Positions 1 through 12,170 of a stretch of DNA of 64,000 nucleotides are shown piece after piece (positions within the stretch are counted from its first letter, which is position 1; every line of letters starts with the position of its first letter). Under the pieces are notes generated by a model that worked only from the letters and a program-made list of their open reading frames with translations, was not told the DNA's origin and did not search any database. Source of the stretch: Owenia fusiformis (lineage: Eukaryota > Annelida > Polychaeta > Sabellida > Oweniidae). The translations under genes and the position numbers were made by a program. The DNA lies in the NCBI GenBank assembly GCA_903813345.2, contig CAIIXF020000012.1, positions 1,531,318-1,595,317 on the forward strand, written 5' to 3'.

Positions 1-646
1 TCACTCGTCAATAGAAAAATTGTCTTTTGGTGATCATAATGTTTTTAAAATTACTACACAGGTTTTCAAGTTTTTCAATATGGAATTTTCTGATAAACTC
101 CAATTTTTTACATTTGAATAAAAAGTGTTTTTCATCTTCTATTTAAAGGCTCTCAAAATTCCCAAATGAAATAAGTGTCAGAATGAGAATGAGAAATGTA
201 GGAACGGTGTACTGATTTATGATCGTGCTGAGTTTTGGCTCATATGGGCAAACTAGCAACACAAAAGCAAATGCCAAATGCAAATGCATTGTTACATCCC
301 ATAGATTTCAACATGTTCAACGTACAGACAACTTAACTCGTCAACGTACAGTTCTGATTTTCTAAATTATACCCATCCGATGATTATAAATCTTCACTCC
401 TACTAATATGTATAGTTTAGAGAAACATATTCTCATAAACAGAATCTTTATTCTCTGATGAGTCAGTTCATTTCCTCCACATAAGAAATCGTAATTCGAA
501 AGTTAAAAGTCTTCGAGCAAGAGAATGCTATTTTTATTTAACAAGAAAGCTTATTTATTTCCACTAATTGTTTTTTTACAACTCACATCGCAATTTTTGC
601 TTTATCTCAGTTACTTTTGGCAACGTAACCATGGAAACTATAGTAT
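1..646. other. 3' flank of the sulfotransferase gene; no gene seen
   Basis: AT-rich sequence downstream of the minus-strand gene that ends at 647. TTTATT motifs near 530-555, read on the minus strand as AATAAA-like, could serve as poly(A) signals. I see no other coding potential or repeat structure. Confidence 0.4.
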
Positions 647-1744
647 TCATATGATACCGTGCACACCCAAACACTTCAAATGGATGTAAAATCGTTGGAG
701 TATAAACTTGTAGAGGTCATAATCATCTGCTAACAATTCTCTCATCACCGCAATACTTGAATTATTTGGTCTCACTTTATTATGACCAACATTTGCTCTC
801 TCTGTTGATTTGTATGCCTCAGACAGTTCATTTTTAAACCTAGGTAAAATAGTCTCCATGGCAACCAATGTTTCTTTAAAATGCTCAGTTATTCCAATGA
901 ATGTATAGTATTTCTCGATGTTGGCTTTAGCTCTTTCTATGGACACCATTGAAGAATTGATGTGCGCATATTTACCAGAAAACCACTCTGGATATGTTGA
1001 AACAATATGCCCCCCTTTGCATCCAGAAAATGGCCTTGCTTTTAAACATGTTGCAGTGTCTTTGGCATCCCTTCCCATACAACCAGCCTGACGTATCCAC
1101 AAGTGAAGGCAATCTCCCAGAGTTTGTTTTATCTCGTCAGGAGTTAGTTTCAGCCAGTTTCTAAAGTACGAATCTGCCCTAGTATAGTAATATAAAGATA
1201 TCCACCTTTCGACGGGATCTCGAACTAAGTCTATGAATAAAGGCTGCTTGTATCCTAGCTCATTAAAATCAAAGAAAGTTAAATGTCCCATAAAAATGTA
1301 CGGCTGTTTTGTGAATGGTAGAACTTGAATTTTAACAAATTTTTGCTTACTTGAAAAGCTCGGTACCTTTAGTAGATCCTGTATCACCTGGGGCATTGTA
1401 TAATGAGTTGAATACGTTTTAGAATTTTTACAAGCATTTGACAAAATCTGCATAAAAGTTGTACTTGCACATTTGGGTACTTCAGTGTAGATAATCAGAT
1501 CTTCATTTCGATCTTTTTCTGAATATCCTCTTAGATTGAATCCTTTGCCGCACGTTTGCTGCGCCTTTGTTTGCTGTTTATGTGGTTTCCATGACATCAA
1601 CAAACCATCTTCGTTTACTTTGCTCCCGTCTGGCCGTAGTAAAGACATAGCGAACGAAGATGTCATCAAACGCCAGCAAACTAATGTAATTGTACTTAAA
1701 ATTAGTAAAATTGCGAAGAAATAGTATGTTAGAGAACGTGCCAT
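647..1744 (-). CDS. Uronyl/heparan-sulfate 2-O-sulfotransferase-like Golgi enzyme, single exon
   Basis: Predicted 365-residue type II membrane protein. A hydrophobic segment (about residues 6-25) follows a short cytosolic start and would anchor it in the Golgi. The PAPS-binding 5' loop is visible as EVPKCASTTF (about 88-97) and the 3'-phosphate loop as VRDPVERWISLYYY (about 174-187). The GHLTFFDF stretch carries His154, which aligns with the catalytic His of HS2ST-type enzymes. A Cys-rich central part and a C-terminal LPRF plus YKSTER region also match the 2-O-sulfotransferase family. Members move sulfate from PAPS to C2 of uronic acids in heparan or chondroitin/dermatan sulfate; which substrate applies here cannot be told. 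An upstream in-frame Met at 1810 gives a longer frame, but a TTCTTAG acceptor ends at about 1785 on the minus strand and the Met at 1744 sits in AAGAAAATGG, so I chose the latter. The upstream part is probably intron or 5' UTR. Confidence 0.85.
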   Translation of the reverse strand: MARSLTYYFFAILLILSTITLVCWRLMTSSFAMSLLRPDGSKVNEDGLLMSWKPHKQQTKAQQTCGKGFNLRGYSEKDRNEDLIIYTEVPKCASTTFMQILSNACKNSKTYSTHYTMPQVIQDLLKVPSFSSKQKFVKIQVLPFTKQPYIFMGHLTFFDFNELGYKQPLFIDLVRDPVERWISLYYYTRADSYFRNWLKLTPDEIKQTLGDCLHLWIRQAGCMGRDAKDTATCLKARPFSGCKGGHIVSTYPEWFSGKYAHINSSMVSIERAKANIEKYYTFIGITEHFKETLVAMETILPRFKNELSEAYKSTERANVGHNKVRPNNSSIAVMRELLADDYDLYKFILQRFYIHLKCLGVHGII

Positions 1745-2030
1745 TTTCTTATTGTCTATACTGAACACCGGATGAGCTGGATTTCTAAGAATAAACAATA
1801 CAGAAATCAATCCAAATAAGCTATATATCTATCCATCTATCAATACTTACAGTAGCCAAACGAGTATATTAACAAACAATGCCATTCATTTGTGTTACTA
1901 TAGCAACCGTTTACGAACTAATCTTTTGAATCATATTTCTACTTAGAAACTCATTAAAACTATATTTTCAAACACAGCTTCATTTCGATTGGTTTAAGAG
2001 ATAATAGCAGTCATTTACTTGTTAATCAAG
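1745..2030. other. 5' side of the sulfotransferase gene
   Basis: Contains a likely 3' splice site for a 5'-UTR intron on the minus strand (CTAAGAA at 1785-1791 on the plus strand). No promoter motif or other gene can be supported. Confidence 0.35.
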
Positions 2031-3385
2031 TTGGTTGGTGATTTTAATACCACCAGATGTAAAAGCTGGTTGGCATTAGAAAATGAAAATGAAGAATATT
2101 GTATGATCATTCAGAGACATTGAGTCTTTGCAACTTATAGATGAACCTACTCTGAACAAATCTAAGTAGGTCATGTATTGATTTATTATTTACAAACAAC
2201 CCTGATCAAATTAGCAATACAACTGTTAAACCTCCAATTGGATATACAGATCACAGTACTGTACTTTATCTACTGACAGTTGTTTTGCTACTTTGAAAGA
2301 GGCGTCATATTCAAGGCGAGTTTGGCAGCATTAAAAAACCGACATAACATTTAGGTAGTAAGCTAGCACCCAAAAATGTATTAGTTCGTGAACAAATTGA
2401 AATTACTTGTTTCTTATGTATTTTTATGTGAAACTTCAGAAAATGTTTGTCTGACGCGCCGTATCCGGGGCGAAAGTTGTCAAATTGGCGTTTTCGACCC
2501 TAAAATGGAAAATTACAGGGGGTACTTTATCATCATAGAATAAATCATTCAGTTGGTCTTCAATCATCATAATAATTTTATGGGGAGTTGATTGGATCAT
2601 GCTGAGGTAGTATGTTAAGTTTCAATCACCTGTCACTCATGGTTGCCATGGAAACCACTATTTTCATTGAAAAATCCTTAATTTTGGCAAAACCTGTACA
2701 GGTACATAATATAGAATGTGGATTTTTTTCAAATCAACAGATTAAGAATATTTTAGCACACCCAAAATTGCCAGGGAAGTTCAAGCATTTGTTTAAGCAT
2801 AAAGGATATTGGAATTTATATAATTGGTAAGTGTCAAAGACCATACTACTACATAAGTGATCAAAAGTGGGCGTCGCCCCCATATTAGTAAATGAATACC
2901 ATTCTCTGAAAAGACAGAGTTTAACTTAACTTTTGAGATACATTTATATTGAAGTTCTTTGAATATACTTAATATCATGCATTTTTGGTAAATATAATGT
3001 ACTAGTACATCTAAGTGTAAAAGTTGTTGCATGGGAAGCGGGGGGGGGGGGGGGGTGGTAGTAACAGAATTTGGATGGGGCAGAGCTAATCAGCCTTAGT
3101 ATAATTCTCATTTATATAGTTCTGGATTTTCAAAGGTTACTTTTCTGGGTTTTCTTCATTTTCATTTCAATATGTAGGTACTACATTTTACATGATTGGT
3201 GTCAAAGACCATACCATTACATAAGTGATCAAAAGTAGGCAGCATCACCATCATAATAGTAGATGATTACCATTCTCTATAAATACAGGGTTTAAGTAGA
3301 ATTTTTGAGATATATATATATATTTATCATTTATACTTCTTTGATTATATACTTAATATCAACCATTTTAGGTAAATAATGTATA

Positions 3386-3515
3386 TCTCACTGGTGTCAG
3401 TTGAGAAGATATTTATAGTTTTCAATGACTTAAGCTACTTTATGGTTGATGTAATTCTTTGATATTTGAACTAAACCAGGCTTATATGGCATATACCATC
3501 GCTCGATACTGACCA
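3386..3515. mobile_element. Short foldback MITE inside an arm repeat unit
   Basis: Begins CACTGGTGTCAG and ends ATACTGACCAGTG. It resembles the ends and the TTTGATATTTGAACT segment of the larger foldback at 25343-27867. Its presence explains why this arm unit is about 130 bp longer than the neighbouring units. Confidence 0.5.
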
Positions 3516-4073
3516 GTGACACCTGAGTTTTATAGTTATTGCATGAGAGGCAGGTTGAGAGGGGGGGGGCTAGTAATAGAAACTGGAAGGGGGCAGCGCT
3601 AATCAGCTTCAAGTATAAATCTCATAATACTTCGTTCTGGATTTACTAAGGAACATGTACATCTTCTAGGTCTTCTTCATATTCATCTCAATATATAGGA
3701 TATTACAATAAACATAATAGGTTAGTGTCCAAGACCAAACAATTACATAAGTGATCAAAAGTGGGAGTCGCCCCAACAACAGTATATGGTTCATTCTCTA
3801 CAAACAGAGGTCAACTTGAGTTTTAAGATCATCCAGTGATCTCCCCAGGATTTCTTCCCAGGTGGGTACAAAATTTTCATTTTCACAATTCAGACCAAAA
3901 TTGGTCAAAGTATGCCAATTTTTCATGATTTTCTCACTTTCATGTGGGTGCATATGGATTTTCAGGTGGGTGCAAACATATTTTCAAAATCTAAGGTGGG
4001 TGCTGCACCCACTTGCTTATGCTTGGAAGATCACTGTCATCTATACTTCTATTATTTAAGAAATATAGACTGA

Positions 4074-4186
4074 AGAGCAGGTGTTATATTGACAAATATA
4101 CTCCACATGGCTTGGCAAGGGAGTGAGGGGCTCGAAAGCTTTTGTACCTAGCCCTAAGGGGTCATTGTCAATATCACGCCTGCTCT
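4074..4186. mobile_element. 113-bp MITE-like inverted repeat
   Basis: AGAGCAGGTGTTATATTGACAA at the left end is matched by TTGTCAATATCACGCCTGCTCT at the right end, with two or three mismatches. There is no coding content. It lies in the centre of the large foldback element. Confidence 0.6.
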
Positions 4187-7100
4187 GAGGTATATATTAC
4201 AATTCAAACATGAAAACTCCCCAAAATTTTTCGAATATTCAACTTATGGTCTGCCATTACTACAGCCCTCTTGAATGTCACATATTACTCGTATTACCAA
4301 GGGTAGTGTTGACGAATATACCCTGGGTAAAATATTGACTTTGTTCACAGTTCATAGAAGGCGTGAATACAGTCATGTTCGAATATAATTTACATAAAAC
4401 ATTTCTCATAAATACGTTTAGTAGTATAGTTTTTACATGGGGTGAGGGTGGGGAAGTGGTTACGGACCTCTCCCTCCCAATTATTCTGTTACTACTCCCA
4501 TCTAGGGCCTGGCATATTATATGCAGCCTTCATACCTTCGCTAGATTAAGTAAGTGCCATGCTTTGAAGGGGCAGGATAGCACATGTTAAAAAGATGGAG
4601 CACCATATTGTGTCCCAGCTGAATGACTCTCAAATCTGCAAGTGTTTAGTGGTATTTTCTCTTAAGAGATTGTTGATATATCAATATCATGCAATAAAAC
4701 AAAAGAACGAAAATGATCAGACTATGAGAAGGCTCATCTATAGTTGTTATTGTATTGTCATCACTACACATTCTAATACTCATAGCATCTTTCTGTCTCA
4801 CCTTAAGGGCTGGGAAGAAATAAAATGTCATGGTTTATCATGATGATCACTAGAAAGAATATGGCATTTCCCACCTGCTACACAGTAGATTTTTTCTAGG
4901 CATATTCTGGTCTTTATCATTCAATTAAGTAAAATTAGTTGCTTCTTATTTGCATCCTTATTCATGAAGTCATTCTAATCTTAAGGGACTCATGTTTTTC
5001 TACATTTGATAAGGTGATGACATGCCACCACCCTCTTCTTCTCCTATCAGGTTCGTTTATAGAATTTTGGATTTAATTATCACATAATCACTCTGCTGTT
5101 AGAAGTATCTTGAAAAACATGTATTTTCTGCCAGCTCCAGAAACAAAACAACCCATCAGAGAATCCATGAAATTTAGTATATTTCCTTAGGGCCCATTTG
5201 GGTCCAGAGAGTAATATTGTCACAAGGAATAAACACATTTTCAATCCATCTCTCATGTGCATTTTAAAGATTACATATCTTTCATTTCATTTATTTATTC
5301 CTTCTATCAATGTGTTAGGATAAGCACAGAATACAGCAAAGTGTAGTGCTGCCATGCTGGACAAACAAAAGAAGACTGATTAATATAAAAAACATTTATG
5401 TTAAGCCACAATGTCTTACACCAGCAAAACCAGATAAACCAATTGAAATAGAAGTTTAGACCCCATACTAAAACAATCAAAGACTATGAAGGAACCGACA
5501 TCAGTCTTCTTCCACCTTGTCAAGAGCTTACTACAAAGCACTTATCGTGCATATGGCCCATATTGTAAACCCTGACATTCCAGCAGGACATGGGTATTGA
5601 CTGGTATTCTCATACAAATGATTGTTGATATAGCACCAGGAGATGAATCAGAAAGACTCCAGAAGATGTATCTTATGAAATCCAGAACTCTGAAGATGAA
5701 ATTGATACTTAATGCTGACTTGTTCCCCCACACCTCCAAATTCTGTTACTACCCCTCCCATATAATAACTACCGTATATACAGTATATTGAGATAACTAA
5801 GAAGACCCAGAAAATACCCAATTCTGTTACTAACCCAGCCCCTCCTCATGCAATAACCATTGCTCTGAGTTGTACATTATTTACCAGAAAAAAATATAAA
5901 GTATAATCAAAGAAGTCCAATGTAAATGTATCTCAAGTCAAGTTTAACTCTGATTTTATAGAGAATAGCAATCATCTACTCTAGTGTGGGGGTGACGCCC
6001 AATTTTGATTACTTGTGTAATTGTATGTTCTTTGACACTGACCAATCATGTAAGTTGTAATATCCCATATATTGAGATGAATATGAAGAAGACCCAGAAG
6101 ATGTACCCCATGAAATCCAGATATATGTAGATGAGTTTCATACTTAAGGTTGATTAGCTCTGCCTCCTCCCAATTCTTTTACTAGCCCCCCTCTGTACCC
6201 CCCCCATGCAATAACTATAACACTAAGATGTACATTATTTACTAGAAATGCTTGATATAAAATATAATCAAATAAGTCTAGTGTAAATGTATCTCAAAAG
6301 TCAAGTTAAACTCTGTTTTTATAGAGTATAGCAGTCATCTACTATTATGGGGGCGACGCCCACTTTTGATCACTCATGTAATTGTATGTTCTTTGACACT
6401 GACCAATCATGTAAATTGCAATATCCTTAATATTTAAACAAATGTTTGAACTGTACTGGTTATTTTGAGTGTGCTAAAATGTGCTGATATGTATGGATTC
6501 AAAAAATAATCCATATTCTACATGATGTACATGTTCAGGTTTTGCAAAATTAAGGATATTTTGAACGAAAATTGTGGTTTCCATGACAACCATGAGTGAC
6601 AGAGCATTGAAATTTTACATACTACCTCAGCATGATCCAATCAACTCCCCATAAAATTATTATGATGATTGAAGACTAACAGAATGATTTATTCAGTGAT
6701 GATAAAGTACCCCCTGTAATTTTCCATTTTAGGGTCGAAAACGCCAATTTGACAACTTTCGCCCCGGATACGGCGCGTCAGACAAACATTTTCTGAAGTA
6801 TCACATAAAAATACATAAGAAACAAGTAGTTTCAATTTGTTCACGAACTAATACATTTTTGGGTGCTAGCTTACTACCTAATTACTTACTATACGCGAAG
6901 CAAATCTGGAACAGTTAATAGAATCAGTAAATGATATAGATAACCTTGTGGAACAGTTTGGTGATAATCTATTTACAATCTTCTCTGACCTGATCCCAAA
7001 TTCAGTAATCAAAATCAAACCACCATCAAAACTTGGTTAAACAACAAAATTAGAATTCTGATAAAAACAGGAATTTTTGATACATTTCACAAAGAATTTT

Positions 7101-7300
7101 CATTTCAAGGAGAAGTTGAAGATTTATCCTTAAACCACAAAAATATACTATCGAACTATCAAATAATCTTTTCTACAACCTCCAAAGTTAAAGAGGCTCT
7201 ATGCCATAGGATAGCACAATCAAGACCCCTCTGAAATTTTTCGCATATTGAGTTTCACCACATATATGCTCATCTACTAACCAAAGAAGAAATCCCAAAT

Positions 7301-7763
7301 CCCCCTCTTTCAGTGTTAATTATGCGATTGTGCTGGCCGATTATTTTCGAAGAAATTAATTCAATCTTTGAATATACTGGGAAAGTCCTCCTGTTATCTG
7401 ATTGGTCGTTGAATTTATTTATCATAAACCTGATTGGCTGCCTGGTTAAAGGCGCTTGTGGGCGCTTGTGTGACTCAATGGGGATTCCCTTCGCTAGCCG
7501 ATGAATCGATTGTGTTTAATTCTGAAGTTTGGTTGTTATGTTGATTATTTCCGATATTTCGGCAATAATATACCCAAAAGTTATTCTCAAGATATATCCA
7601 TGGTATGTGAGATTTTATATGAGCAATAACAATAGGACATCATTGATTGTCTGGGGGAGAGACCTATGGCATAACGCATCTTTAAGTGGTTTCATCCCAG
7701 ACCATAGTACCAAGTCTCAGTTATTAAGTATTATTATCACACCATCGGTGGGATATAATTGGC
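7301..7763. other. Junction between two LINE relics
   Basis: No motif I can name. Short open frames are present but show no family features. It may be decayed LINE sequence or ordinary spacer. Confidence 0.3.
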
Positions 7764-10700
7764 ATGATGACGGCGTTGCCGTTATGGTTCAACGAAATAA
7801 CAGCTGATATTTTTGCATTGAGTGAAATTAAAGCAATGGAAAGTGATAATATCGATATAAATGGGTACAGTTTAAAGAAAAAACTTATTCGACCAAGGTT
7901 AGGTAAATCTATACATGGAGGAATGGCAGCTTATGTGAAAGAAAAGTTGAGACATATTGTAAAATTTGTTAAAAGTGGAGATTATGATTATGTATGGATT
8001 AAACTAGAAAAAAAGGTTTCAAGTTGATGGCGGATATTTATATATGTTTTGTGTATAGACCACCTTCAGAAAATTCAAAATATAACATAAGTAGAAATAA
8101 TAAAGAATCAATTTTTGAAAAAATTGAGATGGACGTAGCTAATTTTAAAAAATGGGGAATGTTATGATAATGGGGGATATGAATGCCCACGTAAATGCCC
8201 AAATGGATAAAGATTTCATTCAGGACGATGATAATGACGAGCTTAATGATTTCCTACCAGCAAATTACCAAGTAGATAATGTTATGAGGGACAGAAATTC
8301 CCAAAAATATGAAAAAACTGATGCATGGGGCAAAGAAATGCTAGAGTTATGTATTTCAAGTCAGATGCGTATTCTAAATGGTAGGACAGTGGGTGATAGT
8401 ATGGGGAAATTGACGTGTTACCAGTACAACGGTGCTTCGACAATCGACTTCTGTATTGTAGATGTAGAGTTATTAAAAAAAGTATTGTTTTTTAAGGTTC
8501 AAGATTTAACAGAGTTTTCTGATCATTGTCAAATATGTGTTGCATTAGACATGGTGAGAGTGTTGAACGATAACGAAGATATTACGAATCTAGAACCAAT
8601 TCCCGTGACTCCTAAATGGAATGATATTATTGCTGAAAAGTTTAAGGTACACATGAGCTCAGTTGGAGTTGAACAAGAAATAAAACATGTTATGGGAATA
8701 AAACTTAGAGAGTATAATAGCAACAAAGATTACCTGAACGATATTGTTAAAAAAATAGTTGATATTTATAAGCATGCAACAATTGCTATTAAATGTAGGC
8801 CAATTGTAAGTAGGGGTCATTCTAAAAACAAGAAGGTGAAGAACAAATGGTTTGATACAGATTGTAAATGTTTGAAAAAACGAATAAGAAATATTGGAGT
8901 ACTAGTAGGGCAATGCCCAACAGATGGAAATATTAAAGAATTGTATAGGCTAGATTAAGAAAAATATATAAATCAGTTATACGTAAAAAGAAACGAGAAT
9001 ATAAGGATAAATTGGTGAGAGGTGTAATGAAACTAGAAAAAAATGACCCGAAAGCATTTTGGAAAACCATAGAGGAATTCAAAGATGGTAAACATGATGT
9101 TAAGGATGATAAATGTAATCAAATAGCTCCCGATAAATGGGTTCGATATTTCAAAGATTTAATGAAAGAGAATATGGAACAAGTTGGTAAATATGATAGC
9201 AAAAAGGATAATAATTATACTTTTATTGACATAGAACACTTTAATCGTGGAATATCAATGAAAGAACTTAAAAAAGTATAAATAAGTTGAAGAGCAATAA
9301 AGCCGTTGGTTTAGATTCAATTAGAAATGAAATGTTAAAAAATAGTCCAGACATGTTGATACAGGTGATAAGAAATCTTTTTAATAATATCCTTGACAAT
9401 AACATTTACCCTACTCAATGGAGAGAGAGTCTAATTAAACCTTTATTTAAAAGTGGAGATTATTTATTACCAAATAATTATCGTGGGATTGCGTTATCAA
9501 GTGCAATGAGTAAATTGTTTGCGGATATTTTGAATAAAAGAATGGAAGAATTCATAGAGTCGCAAAATATAATTCATAGAGAACAAATCGGGTTTAAAAA
9601 GAATTGCCGAACTGCAGATCACTTATTGATATTGAAACAGCTAATTGATAAATACGTGACGGTAGGGAAATATTTATATACATGCTTTGTAGATTTCAGA
9701 AAAGTCTATGATAGCATACCCAGGCCACTTTTATTGCAGAAATTAAAAAATCTAGGCATGGGAGGCAAAATATATGATATAATCGATAACATGTACTCAA
9801 GTGTCGTATACAGAGTAAAACTTAAAAACGGGTTAACAAGTCCAATACACTCTAAATTAGGATTAAAACAAGGCTGCTTAATCAGTACTTTACAACTTAT
9901 ATATAAATGACATAATAGATATTTTTGATGACCAATGTAAGCCTGTCAAAATCAGTAGTAATGATGAAACGTTAATAAATGTACTCTTATATGCGGATGA
10001 TCTGGTCTTGATATCAGAAACAAATGAGGGACTACAATACTGTCTTGATAAACTAAAAACATATTGTTCAAAATGGAAATTAAATATTAATATTGAAAAA
10101 ACGAAAGTTGTGATTTTTAATAAATCAGGAAAAATAATAAAGCACAGTCATTTTAAATTTGGAAGTATAAATATAGAAAAAGTAAATGAATATAAATATT
10201 TGGGATTTGTTTTAAAAAGCTCTGGGAGTTTGAAACATGGCATATCAGAATTAAAGGAATATTCCTTGCCAAACCATCTCTCTCCTCATATGGTAGCTAT
10301 AACCATATATATGCTTGCCATGTTTAGCAAAACACGCAAAATTATTTTGATATGGTCTTTGATCACTTAGAAATGTGATGCTCAATTCCAGTAAGCTGCC
10401 ATCTTTTAAAATTTCACACAGGAAGTGATGTCATCGACTCTCAACTTTGCATATAGCATTAGGTGAGGAGCTATTAAGAATTACAAAACCAGCTAAATAT
10501 TCTTTTTCAACTTTGTATCTTATTTAATCCTTCTGAAAATCTCTTCTTTTATTCTAAGTTGACAAGCCCTGAAAATATCTTCGGACAGAAAGTAATGATC
10601 ACTTGTCTAGAAGTGATTTTGTGCTACTTTCCTATACTGTTATGGGCAAGGTTATAGAAGTTGAGAGTTGATGACATCACTTCCTGCAAGAAATCTTAAA

Positions 10701-11410
10701 AGATGGCAGCTCACTGTAAATAAGCATTAGATTTTTAAATGATCAATATTGACCATATTAAAACATTTTCCCATGTTTTGCTAAATATGGAAACTATATA
10801 TATGATTATAGCTACCATATCAAGAGAGAAAGGGTCTGGCAAGGAATATTCCTTTAAGCAAGAAGGCGTTGAAAGTTATTTTTATGATGAGACAAAATTT
10901 TAAGTTTTCAACTATCAATGTAGAATTGCACACAAAAATCTTTGACATGTGTGTTAAGCCTATATTATTATACGGAAATGAATTTTGGTCAATGCTTCAC
11001 TTGAAAGTTGACAGAAGGATTAGTCAAGGGGACCTTAAACTAGAGAGTTCTTATGAAGACTTTATTCCTGAAAAAATACACAATAAATTTTGCAAATTCC
11101 TTTTAGGGGTTAACAAATATACTTCAAGTTATGCCGTCAAAAAAGATTTAGGAAGATTTCCATTAGCTATAGACTCACTTATATATTCCATAAAATATTG
11201 GTTGAAATGTGTGCATCAAACAAACGCGGATAGCTTAATAAATATATCATTTCGGGATAAAAATAACATATATGTCAAACATATGGAATGCATATTTAAG
11301 TACTTTCATTTTCAACATGTCTTTGAAAATGGGAGTACGTTTGGAATAAAACGATTACTAAAAGCAATTAAACTTGAAATGCAAAGAAAATATATAGAAC
11401 TTATAGAACC
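7764..11410 (+). pseudogene. Non-LTR retrotransposon (APE endonuclease + reverse transcriptase), frameshifted
   Basis: A 5'-truncated LINE in one orientation. Endonuclease part: WFNEITADIFALSEI near the start, FVYRPPSE, MIMGDMNAHV (from about 8164), IDFCIVD and FSDHCQI. Reverse transcriptase part: SNKAVGLDSIRNEML (from 9290), NYRGIALSS, FVDFRKVYDSI, LGLKQGCLIS, then after a shift NLYINDI and LLYADDLVLIS (about 9985), followed by a thumb/C-terminal region to about 11410. The frame changes at about 8025, 8150, 8950, 9282 and 9890, so it is dead as sequenced. It is also interrupted by a 599-bp TTAA-flanked MITE. The 3' end runs into a 142-bp tandem repeat and no poly(A) or microsatellite tail is seen. 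Confidence 0.9.
10255..10853. mobile_element. 599-bp MITE with about 205-bp inverted repeats and TTAA duplication
   Basis: Ends AGGAATATTCCTTGCC and its inverse, with similar arms of about 205 bp that include GATATGGTAGCTATAA-like and GCTGCCATCTTTTAA stretches. TTAA occurs at 10251-10254 and 10854-10857. Removing the element and one TTAA joins the reverse transcriptase frame as GISEL then SKKALKVIF without a break, which proves the boundaries. TTAA targets are typical of piggyBac-type transposases, but the termini are not the usual piggyBac CCC, so the family is left open. There is no coding content. Confidence 0.9.
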
Positions 11411-11647
11411 AAATTCGCAGACATGATAGAAGATATCAAATTCTAGAGCGGATTAACTTTTGGGTGGCCATCTTGTTTTCTGGTGGCCATTTTGAAGGTT
11501 TTCCAGAAAATCTTTTCGTCATTTAAGGAAAACCGCTCATCGGATTTTCTCCAAATTTGCAGACATGATAGAAGATATCAAATTCTAGAGCAGATTAACT
11601 TTTGGGTGGCCATCTTGTTTTCCGGCGGCCATTTTGAAGGTTTTTCG
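11411..11647. repeat. 142-bp-period direct repeat, two copies
   Basis: AAATTCGCAGACATGATAGA at 11411 recurs as AAATTTGCAGACATGATAGA at 11553. Both are followed by a segment containing TTTTGGGTGGCCATCTTG and GGCCATTTTGAAGG. Identity is roughly 95 per cent over the shared 90 bp. Confidence 0.8.
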
Positions 11648-12168
11648 ATGGTGTTATCTCATGTATGTAGATAATCATGTTTTTATTTTTGAGTTATTTC
11701 TTTAGATCATACATGAAAAGTCCAAAATAAGATTTTCCTTGGAATGTGTACATTCCCCAATTTTGAAAACCCAAGGCAATGATTATTTATGAAATATGGG
11801 AAGTTGCCTACCCTTCTCATGTTCCTAACAAACCTTCAACATTGACACGGTTCATGGATAAATTGTTTTATTAAAATGCACCCAGGGAGCAATGGTACAA
11901 GAACAAGAATGGTATCTTTGGTCTGTTTTTATTGATAGGGTTTATACTGTACATTTAATTTACGATGAACGATAGAACGAAAGAACTATAATGCTGTGAT
12001 ACAAGACAAATAGAAATACTGCACATTATATAGGCCTTTAATTTATATATTATATGATATACATCACTTTATAATGATAATATATAATGTCACCACAAAC
12101 TATTTGCTTTTTGAAATCTGTGTTTAATATTCCAACAGATTGATGTAGTGTGATTTAATGTAATGTAA
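11648..12168. other. AT-rich spacer
   Basis: No gene, inverted repeat or tandem array recognised between the 142-bp repeat and the mariner element. Confidence 0.3.
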
Positions 12169-12170
12169 TA

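Larger units (their letters stand above)
2351..6881. mobile_element. 4.5-kb foldback element with repeat-bearing inverted arms
   Basis: The sequence starting TTAGGTAGTAAGCTAGCACC at 2351 returns inverted, ending at 6881. The arms match closely over at least 500 bp (2351-2880 against about 6350-6881), including the GC-rich stretch GACGCGCCGTATCCGGGGCG and its complement. Further in, each arm carries roughly 360-390-bp repeat units marked by GTGTCAAAGACCATAC...ACATAAGTGATCAAAAGTGGGCGTCGCC (starts near 2826, 3199, 3722; inverted copies near 5987 and 6349). The centre has no recognisable transposase. It is a non-autonomous foldback-type element. No clear target-site duplication is visible. Small open frames inside are not genes. 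Confidence 0.8.
2030..7300 (+). pseudogene. CR1/L2-like LINE relic (endonuclease to RT linker), split by a foldback element
   Basis: Two pieces of one decayed non-LTR retrotransposon lie outside a 4.5-kb foldback. The left piece (about 2030-2351) encodes in broken frames VGDFN (2037-2048), QLIDEPT, then RSCIDLLFTNNPDQISNTT from 2168 and TDHSTV at about 2246. These are the end of an APE-type endonuclease domain with its catalytic DH. It finishes with RRVW plus a KTDI-like stretch. The right piece (about 6890-7200) encodes EANLEQLIESVNDIDNLVEQ and a Pro-Asn-Ser-Val region followed, after a frame break, by WLNNKIRILIK, as expected for the linker after the endonuclease. Stops and shifts show it is dead. 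The limits at 2030 and 7300 are approximate. Confidence 0.65.

Noticed and set aside
1745-1810. Sulfotransferase start at 1810
   Set aside because: A good acceptor and a stronger initiation context favour the Met at 1744 directly before the membrane anchor.
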